Positions 26,238 to 34,520 of a stretch of DNA of 64,000 nucleotides are shown one piece after another. The stretch's first letter is position 1. The number at the start of each line of letters is the position of its first letter. Origin of the DNA: Mesorhizobium sp. GbtcB19. Lineage in GTDB: Bacteria; Pseudomonadota; Alphaproteobacteria; Rhizobiales; Rhizobiaceae. Position numbers and translations under genes: made by a program. The DNA is taken from assembly GCF_019091085.1 (NCBI RefSeq), contig NZ_JAGXJY010000002.1, forward strand, positions 504,807 to 568,806, written 5' to 3'. Under the pieces are notes generated by a model. The model searched no databases. It saw nothing but the letters and a program-made list of their open reading frames with translations, and was not told the origin of the DNA.

Positions 26238-29200
26238 TCAGAGCCGTGAGATCAGGTAGCGCAGCGACGAGCGGCTCGGCATGAAGAAATAGCCGCCGCC
26301 CTTGGTGGTGACGAACTGCGGTATGTCCTTGATCACGGTCACCTTTTCCCATGACGGGATCGAAAACCGGCCGCCGCTCCTGCGCGAGCCGATCGTCGGA
26401 TCCTTCTCGTCGACAAGCCCCTGGAACGAGCTCGACGAGACCCAGGTCTGCTGGATGAACTCGTACTGGCGCTCGATATCGGCGTTGAGGCACATGAAGA
26501 GCAGGCCCTTCTCGGTCCTGCCGCCCTTCTCCTTCTTCTCATAGGTGCGGCCGACGCGCAGGATGCGGTGGCGCTTGCCGATTCTGATCTGTGTTTCGCG
26601 ATCCTCGCCGAGCGAATCGCGCGGGTTCGAGCGGCGGATATGTGACCCGAGCGGACAGGCATGCCCTTGCGGGTCCTCCGCGCCGAGCGCGAAATCATTG
26701 TCGGCGCCGCGACGCAGGCGGCCGTTCGGGTTGCGCACCAGCGAGCTGCCGTCCTGCCAGCGGCCGAGCATCTTTGCCGCAATCCAGCGCGGCGTGACGG
26801 CCGGGTCGCCGGTCTCGCCGGCGGCCTGCATGGCGGCCTTGCGGCAATAATCGTCGAACAATTCGACATGCTGCTCGAACTGGCGCACGACCAGGAAAGA
26901 GCCATTGCGGCCGAAATCGCGCGGCGGTGGCGGTTGCCCCGGGACCTGACGGTTACGCCGCACCTGCGACAGGATGCCGGTGCGGTCCTGCGCGGCCTGG
27001 ACCGACGGGGAGGCCGGATAGAAGCCATGCTCGTCGCGATAACCGAACAGGAACTCGCCCGGCGCGACCAGATGCATCGGGGCCACGCCTCTGTTGGCGC
27101 GCGCCGTGCCTCTGACGATCGGTTGCGAGACGCCATCGACGAAGCCGAAATGCTCGTATGCGCGAAGGCGTCCCGGCTTGCCATGGCTCGCGCCGTCGTC
27201 GTTCTTCCCAGGCTCCTCGGCGGCCGCGCCATCCTTTTTCGGCTCCCGCTTGACGATCAGCGGCAACTCGGCAACCAGGAACATCCCCGCGCCCGCCGTC
27301 TGCCGCTTCACTGCGGCGACCTCGGTTTTCAGCGTGGCCGGTGCCTCGGCATAGCAGACGATGATGGCATCGACCCGCGTGTCGGGTGAGCCCCACTGCC
27401 ATGTCGATGGGCCGTCGGGGCCGGTATCGTCGAGGATGCGGCTGCGCTCCGGCGTGCCCATGCCCTGGCGGAAGGCGACCGGAAACGTGTCGAGCGGATT
27501 GTCATCGACACCGCCTTCCAGTCCGAGCCGGCGCAGGCCGCAGGGGCCGAAGGCCACGGTCATGGCTCGCCCGGCGGGCACGCCGTCGCCGAAACTTGTC
27601 TTCGCGACGACGAAGTCCAGCCATGCCTTGCGCTTCGTTGCCGACAGACTGTCCGGCACCTGGATTGCAAGCATATGCCCATGACCGAGCGCGCCGAACG
27701 GCCCGAAGAAGATCGATTGGATTTCTCCGGACTCGAGCTCCTCGAGAGGGGTGGGTGTAGGCGCAGCCGGGCCGGCCGCATCCACCGGCCGCGCCTGCGG
27801 GCGCGGCAAGGAGCCGAACAGGCTCAGCCAATCGCGTGCCTCGTTGCCGGTGGCGGCCGCGATGCCGCGCCTGATCCGCGAATTGATGCGAATGCGCGTG
27901 GTGTTGAGATCCGGATAGGCGGTATACCAGAAAAGCGTCGGCACTTGCTGGCGCCGCGCCCAGCGCTTGAAGCGGTCACCGTCGCGCGCCCCGTCGAGGA
28001 ACAGCCAGCGCGTGCGCGGATAACCCAGTGTGTTGCTCCAAACGCCAGTCAAGCCTTCGGATGCCTTGGCGATGAAGTCCTCCAGATAGCTTTCCCAGCT
28101 GCCACCATAGTTGGAGAAGAACACCAGCCTGTCGGTACCGGGCAAAAGCACCCATCGGGCGAAATGAATGGTGTTGATGTTGGCGAGGAAACCCGGCTTG
28201 AACACTTTCTGCGCCGCTATCGAGATCAGGTAGAAGGAAAATCTGAGCGCCAGCCGCCGCAACACGCCCGCCTTCATCGTCGAGATCGCCGTGAGATGAT
28301 TTTGGGCGGCGAGATCCTCGTGGGCGAGGATCTTGTCCAGCGCCTTTGGCTCGATCGAGGTGCTCTGCGGCTGATCCTTGTCATCGAGGCGCTGCAACGC
28401 CCGCAAGCCCAGAAACGCCAGCAGCGCCGCAAAAATCAGCAATCCGGCAAAAGCCAGTACAAGCGAGGTTATGGCCACTGCAACGCCGGTAAGCGTGACG
28501 TTGCTTAGATCGACAAGCCTGCCGAACACCAGATGGTAGGTCATATACCAGGAAGCGGCCAGAATGATTGCCACCGTGGCGAAAACCGGCGGCACCAGCA
28601 GCGTCGTCGTGAAAGCGCGCTTCCAATTGCCGGGCGACCTTTCCAACAGGCTTTCAGCGGGCTCGAATGCCCAGCCGAACTGTCCGAGGCACTGGACATG
28701 CCGGCGCGCTTCGGCAAGCACGTCCGGGGCATTGCCATTGCCGACGCGCGGCTTCTCGACGATCTCGCGCACGCTGTCGGCAAGCTTGGCCTCCGCGAGG
28801 ATGCGGCGTACGGAATGTCCGGGTGTGCCGGCGAAAACCAATCCGGCGGTGCTGCCGAAAGAAGGCGATATCTCGATGTTGTGCTTCTTGAGGAAGTCCT
28901 CCAGGATTCCACCATCCGGCAGACCGCACACATCCCTGAAGATCGGCCGCAGCCGGTGGCCGATCGCCTGCCCGATGGCGGCAATGACGTCATCGGCGCT
29001 GCCGTCACCGGAGATTTCGAACACCAGCGCACCGGACTCCAGACCGGATTTCTCGTCCTTGCCGGTGGCGGCCACGGCCAGGCTGGTGAAATGGATGGTG
29101 CCGACCTTGTCGAGCGCTTCGCGGATCTCCCCGGCGGGCGGATTGCCGAGGTCCGCGATCTTGCCGCGCACGACATCAAGCGGCATCGGGCGGGTGATCG

Positions 29201-30545
29201 GACAGACCACCGTCACCATCGACTGGTCGGTGGTGCGGCAAAGCGCGGAGCGCTCGAAATCGACCTTGAGGTTTGCCGGATAGGCGCCGACATCGGCCAT
29301 CTTGCCGGCCCTGCCCCGGGCGCGGGCAAGCTTCGGCTTGCTGAACAGCGCGCGAATGCATTCGCCGATCTGGATGCGGGCGATCTCGGCGCCGATGCAA
29401 AGATGGATGCCGTGGCCGAAAACCATGTAGTCGCGATGCGGACGCGAGGTATCGAACTCGTTCGGCCGCTGCACGATCTCCGGATCGAACATGGCCGAAA
29501 GCGTCGCCGGCATCACCACCGTTCCGGCCTTCACCAGGCGCTCGCGGCGCGTGCCCTTGCCGATCACCGCGTCACGCCTGGTGTAGCGCCAGGGCCCGAT
29601 CCAGATCGGCTTGAAGCGCATGGCTTCCATGATCGCCCGGTCGAGCTTACCGGTATCGCCGGCCGCGATTGCCTCATCCACGGCTTGCCGCGCATCGGTT
29701 CGCGTCAGGATCACATCCAGGCAATTGCCGCCGGCAAGCACATTGGTCGGCACGAAGCCGGCGACCATGCCGAGCATGATGGAATGAATGTCGGGCAGCG
29801 ACAGCCGCCCCTGGTCCATCAGCGCGACGAGGCGCGCCAGCGGCCGATCATCCTTGCCCGCCTTTTCCCTGACGGCAGCGATCGAGCGGTCTATGACCTT
29901 GATCAGCCGGTCGCCGGCGACCACGGCAAGCTGGCGTGTCGTGGGGTTTGCCGTCGGGTCGGAAAAGAACAGCGCGCTGAGCGCGATCGACCAGTCGGCG
30001 AACTCGGTCTCATCGTCGATCTCGAGGCCGAAATAATCGCGGCAGATCCGCACCGGCACGATCTTCATCAATCCGGCAATGGCATCGAAGCCAGGGCTGG
30101 CGCGGGTCATGATCTCGCGCGAGTGGCGCTCGGCGATCGGCCTGACCGCGGCTTCGACTTCCGCCGGCGGGAATGCGCTCAGCACCGCCGATTTCATCTG
30201 CCGGTACGCGGCGCCGTCCTGCATGCCGAGGATGAAATTCGAGCCGCGGGCCAATTCGGCCATTTCCGGCCCGTAGGGCGTCTCGAACTCGTCGCCGCGC
30301 TCCAATATGTCGCGAACATCCGCGCCCTTGGTGACGAGCAGGAAGTTGCCGAAACCCACGTTCGGCTTGAAACGGCGCAGCAGCGCCAGCAGCCAGCGCG
30401 GATCACCGAGAAGAAAGCCGGCGATACGCGAGGCGATGCCGCCTTTCGATCGCAGGCGATTGATGTCGAACGGTGGCATCTCGGCGACGGGACGCTGGCT
30501 CTTTTGTGCGAGCCGGACAGCGGCGAAGTACTTCAAGGTGATCAT
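26238..30545 (-). CDS. Cytochrome P450 - transmembrane - DyP-type peroxidase fusion protein
   Basis: A 1435-residue protein with two predicted heme domains. P450 (about 30-430): ExxR at E307-R310 and heme loop FGHGIHLCIG with ligand C383. The I-helix reads VAGFVPTNVLAGG (261-273) and lacks the usual acid-alcohol pair. The middle region has two long hydrophobic helices (about 645-675 and 684-715). The C-terminal DyP domain (about 940-1435) has GFVDG with D1137, proximal H1302 in SHIRRSNPRD, R1330 in HRILRVG, and GLLFMCLNADIERQYEFIQQTW. Two similar segments (TIHF... near 483 and 792) suggest an internal duplication. No N-terminal export signal is seen. It starts at ATG 30545 after a G-rich ribosome site. 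An exact CRP box lies upstream. Substrate unknown; a hydroperoxide such as an oxidised lipid is my inference. Confidence 0.9.
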   Translation of the reverse strand: MITLKYFAAVRLAQKSQRPVAEMPPFDINRLRSKGGIASRIAGFLLGDPRWLLALLRRFKPNVGFGNFLLVTKGADVRDILERGDEFETPYGPEMAELARGSNFILGMQDGAAYRQMKSAVLSAFPPAEVEAAVRPIAERHSREIMTRASPGFDAIAGLMKIVPVRICRDYFGLEIDDETEFADWSIALSALFFSDPTANPTTRQLAVVAGDRLIKVIDRSIAAVREKAGKDDRPLARLVALMDQGRLSLPDIHSIMLGMVAGFVPTNVLAGGNCLDVILTRTDARQAVDEAIAAGDTGKLDRAIMEAMRFKPIWIGPWRYTRRDAVIGKGTRRERLVKAGTVVMPATLSAMFDPEIVQRPNEFDTSRPHRDYMVFGHGIHLCIGAEIARIQIGECIRALFSKPKLARARGRAGKMADVGAYPANLKVDFERSALCRTTDQSMVTVVCPITRPMPLDVVRGKIADLGNPPAGEIREALDKVGTIHFTSLAVAATGKDEKSGLESGALVFEISGDGSADDVIAAIGQAIGHRLRPIFRDVCGLPDGGILEDFLKKHNIEISPSFGSTAGLVFAGTPGHSVRRILAEAKLADSVREIVEKPRVGNGNAPDVLAEARRHVQCLGQFGWAFEPAESLLERSPGNWKRAFTTTLLVPPVFATVAIILAASWYMTYHLVFGRLVDLSNVTLTGVAVAITSLVLAFAGLLIFAALLAFLGLRALQRLDDKDQPQSTSIEPKALDKILAHEDLAAQNHLTAISTMKAGVLRRLALRFSFYLISIAAQKVFKPGFLANINTIHFARWVLLPGTDRLVFFSNYGGSWESYLEDFIAKASEGLTGVWSNTLGYPRTRWLFLDGARDGDRFKRWARRQQVPTLFWYTAYPDLNTTRIRINSRIRRGIAAATGNEARDWLSLFGSLPRPQARPVDAAGPAAPTPTPLEELESGEIQSIFFGPFGALGHGHMLAIQVPDSLSATKRKAWLDFVVAKTSFGDGVPAGRAMTVAFGPCGLRRLGLEGGVDDNPLDTFPVAFRQGMGTPERSRILDDTGPDGPSTWQWGSPDTRVDAIIVCYAEAPATLKTEVAAVKRQTAGAGMFLVAELPLIVKREPKKDGAAAEEPGKNDDGASHGKPGRLRAYEHFGFVDGVSQPIVRGTARANRGVAPMHLVAPGEFLFGYRDEHGFYPASPSVQAAQDRTGILSQVRRNRQVPGQPPPPRDFGRNGSFLVVRQFEQHVELFDDYCRKAAMQAAGETGDPAVTPRWIAAKMLGRWQDGSSLVRNPNGRLRRGADNDFALGAEDPQGHACPLGSHIRRSNPRDSLGEDRETQIRIGKRHRILRVGRTYEKKEKGGRTEKGLLFMCLNADIERQYEFIQQTWVSSSSFQGLVDEKDPTIGSRRSGGRFSIPSWEKVTVIKDIPQFVTTKGGGYFFMPSRSSLRYLISRL

Positions 30546-30624
30546 GCGCGTTCAAGCCCCCCGGCTGTCCAGGTCAATGCAATGCCGGCATCTATCTGGC
30601 CTAGGTTTGCATCGGTCCGGCGTA

Positions 30625-30640
30625 TGTGAATTCGTTCACA
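30625..30640. promoter_or_regulatory. CRP-type box TGTGA-N6-TCACA upstream of the P450-DyP gene
   Basis: TGTGAATTCGTTCACA matches the CRP consensus exactly and is centred 88 bp before the start of the P450-DyP gene, inside the 119-bp gap after the cyclase gene. That position suits activation of a promoter within the gap. I could not assign a -10 element with confidence. Confidence 0.78.
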
Positions 30641-30664
30641 GTCACTTGTTGTCGGCCCCCGAGA

Positions 30665-32446
30665 TCATGCGGCGGACTTGGCCCGATCGAAATTGGCGAT
30701 CAGGAAATTGTTCCTGGCCGGGTCGACGAACGGTATCCAGCGTATCCTCTGCTCGGAAAAATCAGGATGCCTGGTCATGAAAATGTCGAGCTCGCGCGCC
30801 GCCTCGTCGCGCCGGCCGCTCCTCATCAGCGCGCCTATCTTCAGGAACCTGGCGTAAAAATAGCTTGGCGACAGGTTGAGCGAGCGCTCGGCGGTAGCGA
30901 TCGCGGCCGGCCAGTCCTCGACGAAGCAGTAGGCCGCGGTCAGTTCCCCCAGATTGTGGAAGCGATAGAGGTCGAACGGGCTCAACCGCTCGGTATCGAG
31001 GAAGAACGGTATCGCGCCGGTCGCGTCGCCAAGCAAAAGGTGCGCGCTGCCCATGGCCGAGCGGGCAAAGGCGAAGCTCGGATTGATGTGGATCGCCTCG
31101 GCGAGGTGCTCGGCCGCCAATGCCGGCAAGCCGCGCATGATGTCGGCAGCGCCGAGATAGGCGTGCGGGCGCGCATCGAGGCTGTCCATCAAAAGCGCCT
31201 TGCGCGCCAGCGTCTCCACTTTCTCCAGATCGTCGCTATCGCCGAAACGCAGCCAGGCCCGCCAGAAGTACCACCATGCGAGCTCGTTCAGCACGGCGCT
31301 CGAATTCGGATCGTCGCGGTAGCCCTTGTCGAAGAAGTCGAGGGCGATTTCGGTATCGCGGCGCGTGCGTCTGTTCATATGCCAGCGGCCACGCCTGACC
31401 AGTTGCCAGGTCTCGAGGCTTTCCCAGGGCACCTGGAAAGTGCGCGCCTGCTCGGCGCGATCGACCTCCTTGTCGAGGATGGAAACGATCTCGCTGCCGA
31501 TTTGGTCGCGCAGGCTGAAGATGTCGACGAGATCGCGGTCGAAGCGCTGCGACCAGACCAGGCGCCCGTTCGACGTGTCGGTGAGCGACGCGTTGAGACG
31601 GATCTGCCTGTCTGAGCGCGCCAACGTGCCGCTGACGATGTAGCGCGCGCCAAGCGCATTGCCGATGAGCCTCGTGCCCAGGCTGTCGTCGCGAAACTGG
31701 AAGCTGGAACCCTTGGCGATGACCGAAAGCCAGCGCGTGTTGGAAAGGCCGTAGATGATGTCCTCGGCGATACCGTCCGCCATATAGCCGACGTCGGGTT
31801 CGCTTCCGTTGCCCTGGAAGGGCAGCACCGCGATTGCCGGCGGACCCTTGGGAACCGGCCTGTAATGGCCAGGCGCGCTGGGGATGGAAGCGAAGGAAGC
31901 CGCTGTGGCAGGCCCGTTGCCGCCGCGGCCGGCGATCAGGACATGCACCGGCAGGGCGATGTTCTTCAGGCTGAACTCGCCGAGATCGGTGAACACCGCC
32001 GCGGTCTTGTCCCTCACATGGTGCCACGTCGTCGCCGAGATCGCGACGCCGTCATGCGGCGCGAATTCCTGCAGCCGGGCGGCGATGTTCACGTCGTCGC
32101 CATAGAGACGGCCTTCGCGCACAATGACGTCGCCGGTGTTGATCCCGGCGCGAAACGGCATGCGCATATCCTCGGCGACCGCCGCATTCAGCGCCACGAT
32201 CCGGGCCTGGAAATCGAAGGCCGCCCGCAAGGCTTCGATCGGATTGCCGAATTCGGCCATGATGCTGTCGCCGGCGTCGCCGAACGTGCGCCCGCCAAAA
32301 GCACCGCAACTGCCGGCGATGATGTCGCGCCTCTCCTCGAAGGCGGCGACGGCCAACTCGTCATCGATGCCCATCAGTCGAGAGAATCCAACGGCGTCGA
32401 TTGAAATGATTGTCGCAAGCTGACGGGTGTAATTCCGTTCAGCCAT
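30665..32446 (-). CDS. Class III adenylate/guanylate cyclase with TolB-like and TPR regions
   Basis: A 593-residue soluble protein. The N-terminal class III cyclase domain (about 8-185) shows the first metal Asp in IISIDAVGFSRLMG, the second in GRTFGDAGDSIMAEF, and YGDDVNIAARLQ with the transition-state Asn and Arg. The substrate-recognising Lys usual in the second motif is replaced by Gly, so base preference is uncertain. A FlgO/TolB-like domain follows (IAVLPFQGNGSEPDVGYMADGIAEDIIYGLS...), then a helical TPR-like C-terminus. The ATG at 32446 starts MAERNYTRQLATIIS, typical for this rhizobial group. It precedes the P450-DyP gene by 119 bp on the same strand. A role as cAMP source for the nearby CRP-like regulator is an inference. 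Confidence 0.9.
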   Translation of the reverse strand: MAERNYTRQLATIISIDAVGFSRLMGIDDELAVAAFEERRDIIAGSCGAFGGRTFGDAGDSIMAEFGNPIEALRAAFDFQARIVALNAAVAEDMRMPFRAGINTGDVIVREGRLYGDDVNIAARLQEFAPHDGVAISATTWHHVRDKTAAVFTDLGEFSLKNIALPVHVLIAGRGGNGPATAASFASIPSAPGHYRPVPKGPPAIAVLPFQGNGSEPDVGYMADGIAEDIIYGLSNTRWLSVIAKGSSFQFRDDSLGTRLIGNALGARYIVSGTLARSDRQIRLNASLTDTSNGRLVWSQRFDRDLVDIFSLRDQIGSEIVSILDKEVDRAEQARTFQVPWESLETWQLVRRGRWHMNRRTRRDTEIALDFFDKGYRDDPNSSAVLNELAWWYFWRAWLRFGDSDDLEKVETLARKALLMDSLDARPHAYLGAADIMRGLPALAAEHLAEAIHINPSFAFARSAMGSAHLLLGDATGAIPFFLDTERLSPFDLYRFHNLGELTAAYCFVEDWPAAIATAERSLNLSPSYFYARFLKIGALMRSGRRDEAARELDIFMTRHPDFSEQRIRWIPFVDPARNNFLIANFDRAKSAA

Positions 32447-32865
32447 GATCGAGCCCCCAGTCCCCGCTTCCAGTCCAGAACAGGCGGCTAGCGCTCGAAA
32501 AAACACTTCGCCGACCGCCGACGACAAATCCTCGGCGGGCCCGGCGCACTGTTGCCACCCTGTTATGACCAGAATTCTATCAGGGTCTTGCCGAAAGCTC
32601 TACCACGAAGAGCTAATATAACGAACTCGCCATCCGGCGCATGGTTAGTCATTCGTTACGTCAGGAGACACATTCACATCGCGCGGTTACCATTTGAAAT
32701 AACTTGGCTTTTCGTCACCAGTCAATACTGGACCTGCTCCCGCTGGCGAGGAGAGGCCGCATCGAGGCAAGCGCAGCAAAAATGCGTTATTTCGGCGCTG
32801 CGGAACCAACCCGCCTACGTGCGAGTTTCTGACGGCACTCACGCCGACGAGATTTGAGGGCTCTC
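32447..32865. other. Gene-free region between the cyclase and PepSY genes
   Basis: This 419-bp divergent gap holds no supported gene. It is richer in A+T than its neighbours around 32570-32720. A TCACA half-site occurs at 32674-32678 without a matching TGTGA partner, so I do not call a third CRP box. Confidence 0.6.
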
Positions 32866-33123
32866 ATGCGCACTGTCGTTCTGGCAACCGGTATCGCTTT
32901 CCTCCTTGTCAGTGGACAAGCCTTTGCGGCAGATGACCAGCCATTGCCGCCGCAAAACGCCAAGAAACTCTCGGAGATCGTCGCCAAGGTCGAGCAGCGC
33001 ACCGACTTCCGTTATGTGAAGGAAGTCGACTGGGACAGCGGCGGCTACACCGTCACCTATTACACGACCGACAAGGCCAAGGTCCAAATCACCTACGACC
33101 CTGTGACGGGGGAGCCCAAATAG
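32866..33123 (+). CDS. Small exported PepSY-like protein
   Basis: An 85-residue exported protein. The signal peptide MRTVVLATGIAFLLVSGQAFA is followed by a short domain with NAKKLSEIVAKVEQRTDFRYVKEVDWDSGGYTVTYYTTDKAKVQITYDPVTGEP, the strand-helix-strand layout of PepSY domains. Such proteins may bind peptidases or metals in the periplasm. GAGGG five bases before the ATG at 32866 supports this start over a TTG at 32854. Confidence 0.8.
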   Translation: MRTVVLATGIAFLLVSGQAFAADDQPLPPQNAKKLSEIVAKVEQRTDFRYVKEVDWDSGGYTVTYYTTDKAKVQITYDPVTGEPK

Positions 33124-33211
33124 GGCTGCATCCGCCTGCCCGCTTCGGCCATTCCGCCGGGCTTGCATCCGGCATAGGCTTGTTCTTCGAGAACGCCGGG
33201 CGGAGGACAAC

Positions 33212-33940
33212 ATGCGGCTTCATATCTGGACAATTGCCTTGCTTGTGGCCGTACCGATGGCGGGAATGTCCGGCCTGGCGCGTGCAGAAGGTCCGTCCTT
33301 CGATTGCCGCAAGGCGCAACTGCCCGCCGAGAAGGCGATCTGCGCCGACCCGCAAATGTCGGCCATCGATGCTTTGGTCACCAAAGCGTATGCCGGGTTC
33401 GCGCCGGCCTTCGGCGGCGACAAGCGCAAGATCGCCAGGGGACTGGTCGCCGACCGGAATGCCTGCAGGAGCGATGCGGCCTGCATCGTCAGCGCGCAGA
33501 ACAATGCGCTGCAGACCTACGGCAATGCGCCGTCATGGGTGGAAGACTACAACATCGCGCTGATCGGCAAGAAGGCGCTCGACCTCGCGGCAAAGACGCC
33601 GAAGCCGGCCGACCAGCCCCTGCCCGCCTCGATCGGAACATGCGGCTTCACCCATATCAGGGCGCTGACGACCAGGCTGGGCGACGACCCGCTGGACACG
33701 GCCAGCCCGGAAGCCGGCAGCGCCGCGACATTCACCAATGGCGGTACGGCGGTCTCCTATGACCGGGAGCCGGGACTGGCGAGTTCAAGGGTTGGCGATC
33801 CGGTCGTCATGTGCCTGATCGTGATCCCGCGCGACTGCCCCAAAGACGATCTGCGCGGCAGGGTCTACTACGCCGTCGACCTCGCCGCCAAAGGTACATG
33901 GGCGCTGCCCGACTCCGAGCATCTGTGCGGCGGCGCCTGA
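33212..33940 (+). CDS. LprI-like exported protein
   Basis: A 242-residue exported protein. After the signal peptide (IWTIALLVAVPMAGMSGLARA) comes an LprI-type N-terminal module, SFDCRKAQLPAEKAICADPQMSAIDALVTKAYAGF, with paired cysteines as in lysozyme-inhibitor LprI proteins. The C-terminal half (from about residue 120) is a separate region with CGFTHIRALTTRLGD and three further cysteines that I do not recognise. Lysozyme inhibition is only a family-level suggestion. Confidence 0.75.
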   Translation: MRLHIWTIALLVAVPMAGMSGLARAEGPSFDCRKAQLPAEKAICADPQMSAIDALVTKAYAGFAPAFGGDKRKIARGLVADRNACRSDAACIVSAQNNALQTYGNAPSWVEDYNIALIGKKALDLAAKTPKPADQPLPASIGTCGFTHIRALTTRLGDDPLDTASPEAGSAATFTNGGTAVSYDREPGLASSRVGDPVVMCLIVIPRDCPKDDLRGRVYYAVDLAAKGTWALPDSEHLCGGA

Positions 33941-34043
33941 AGGCCGTTGCGCCGCGCGCTCCGGAGTCCAACGCGAGGCCCGCCCTTGCATCCCCACAAC
34001 TTTGGTGGCTGACTGCCCGTCATGATTGCGGGCACGGGGGTGC

Positions 34044-34520
34044 ATGGCAATGATCGGTTACGTCCTGAAGCGCATCCTGATGGTGCTCGTCGGCTATCTG
34101 GTCGCGGTGCTGGCCGGGTTGATCGCGGTGGTGGTGATCTACGCGATATTGAGCTCGCTGCCCAACGCGCCGGGTTACTTCGGGCTTATGGAATTCACGC
34201 CTATCGCCGTGCTCGTGGTGCCGCCGCTCGGCATGTTCGTCTACTTCCTGACGATCGTCCTGACGGGAATGCAGACGCTGGTCTTCGCCCTGATCGCCGA
34301 GTTCTTTTCGTTGCGAAGTTTTTGGCTGCACATGCTGTTCGGCGCTGCCGCCGCGACCGCCGGCTTCATGCTGATCTGGCCCGACGCCGCCGACGATCCG
34401 GAACGCTGGGCCGACATGGGCATCATCGCCGGCGCCGGCCTGGTGGCCGGCCTGATCTACTGGCTGATCGCCGGACGCGACGCCGGCTTCCGCCGGCCGC
34501 TCGTCAACCGCTTAGCTTGA
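34044..34520 (+). CDS. Four-helix hypothetical membrane protein
   Basis: A 158-residue inner-membrane protein with four hydrophobic segments (LMVLVGYLVAVLAGLIAVVV, IAVLVVPPLGMFVYFLTIV, HMLFGAAAATAGFMLIW and IIAGAGLVAGLIYWLIAG). No family recognised. A GGGGG ribosome site precedes two candidate ATGs at 34044 and 34050. Its last 9 bases overlap the end of the convergent L,D-transpeptidase gene. Confidence 0.7.
   Translation: MAMIGYVLKRILMVLVGYLVAVLAGLIAVVVIYAILSSLPNAPGYFGLMEFTPIAVLVVPPLGMFVYFLTIVLTGMQTLVFALIAEFFSLRSFWLHMLFGAAAATAGFMLIWPDAADDPERWADMGIIAGAGLVAGLIYWLIAGRDAGFRRPLVNRLA

Noticed and set aside
28533..30629. A 698-codon open frame on the plus strand opposite the P450 domain
   Set aside because: The P450 and DyP motifs are on the minus strand; the plus translation has shadow composition only.
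32663..32678. Third CRP box before the cyclase gene
   Set aside because: Only the TCACA half is present; the other half reads AGGAG.
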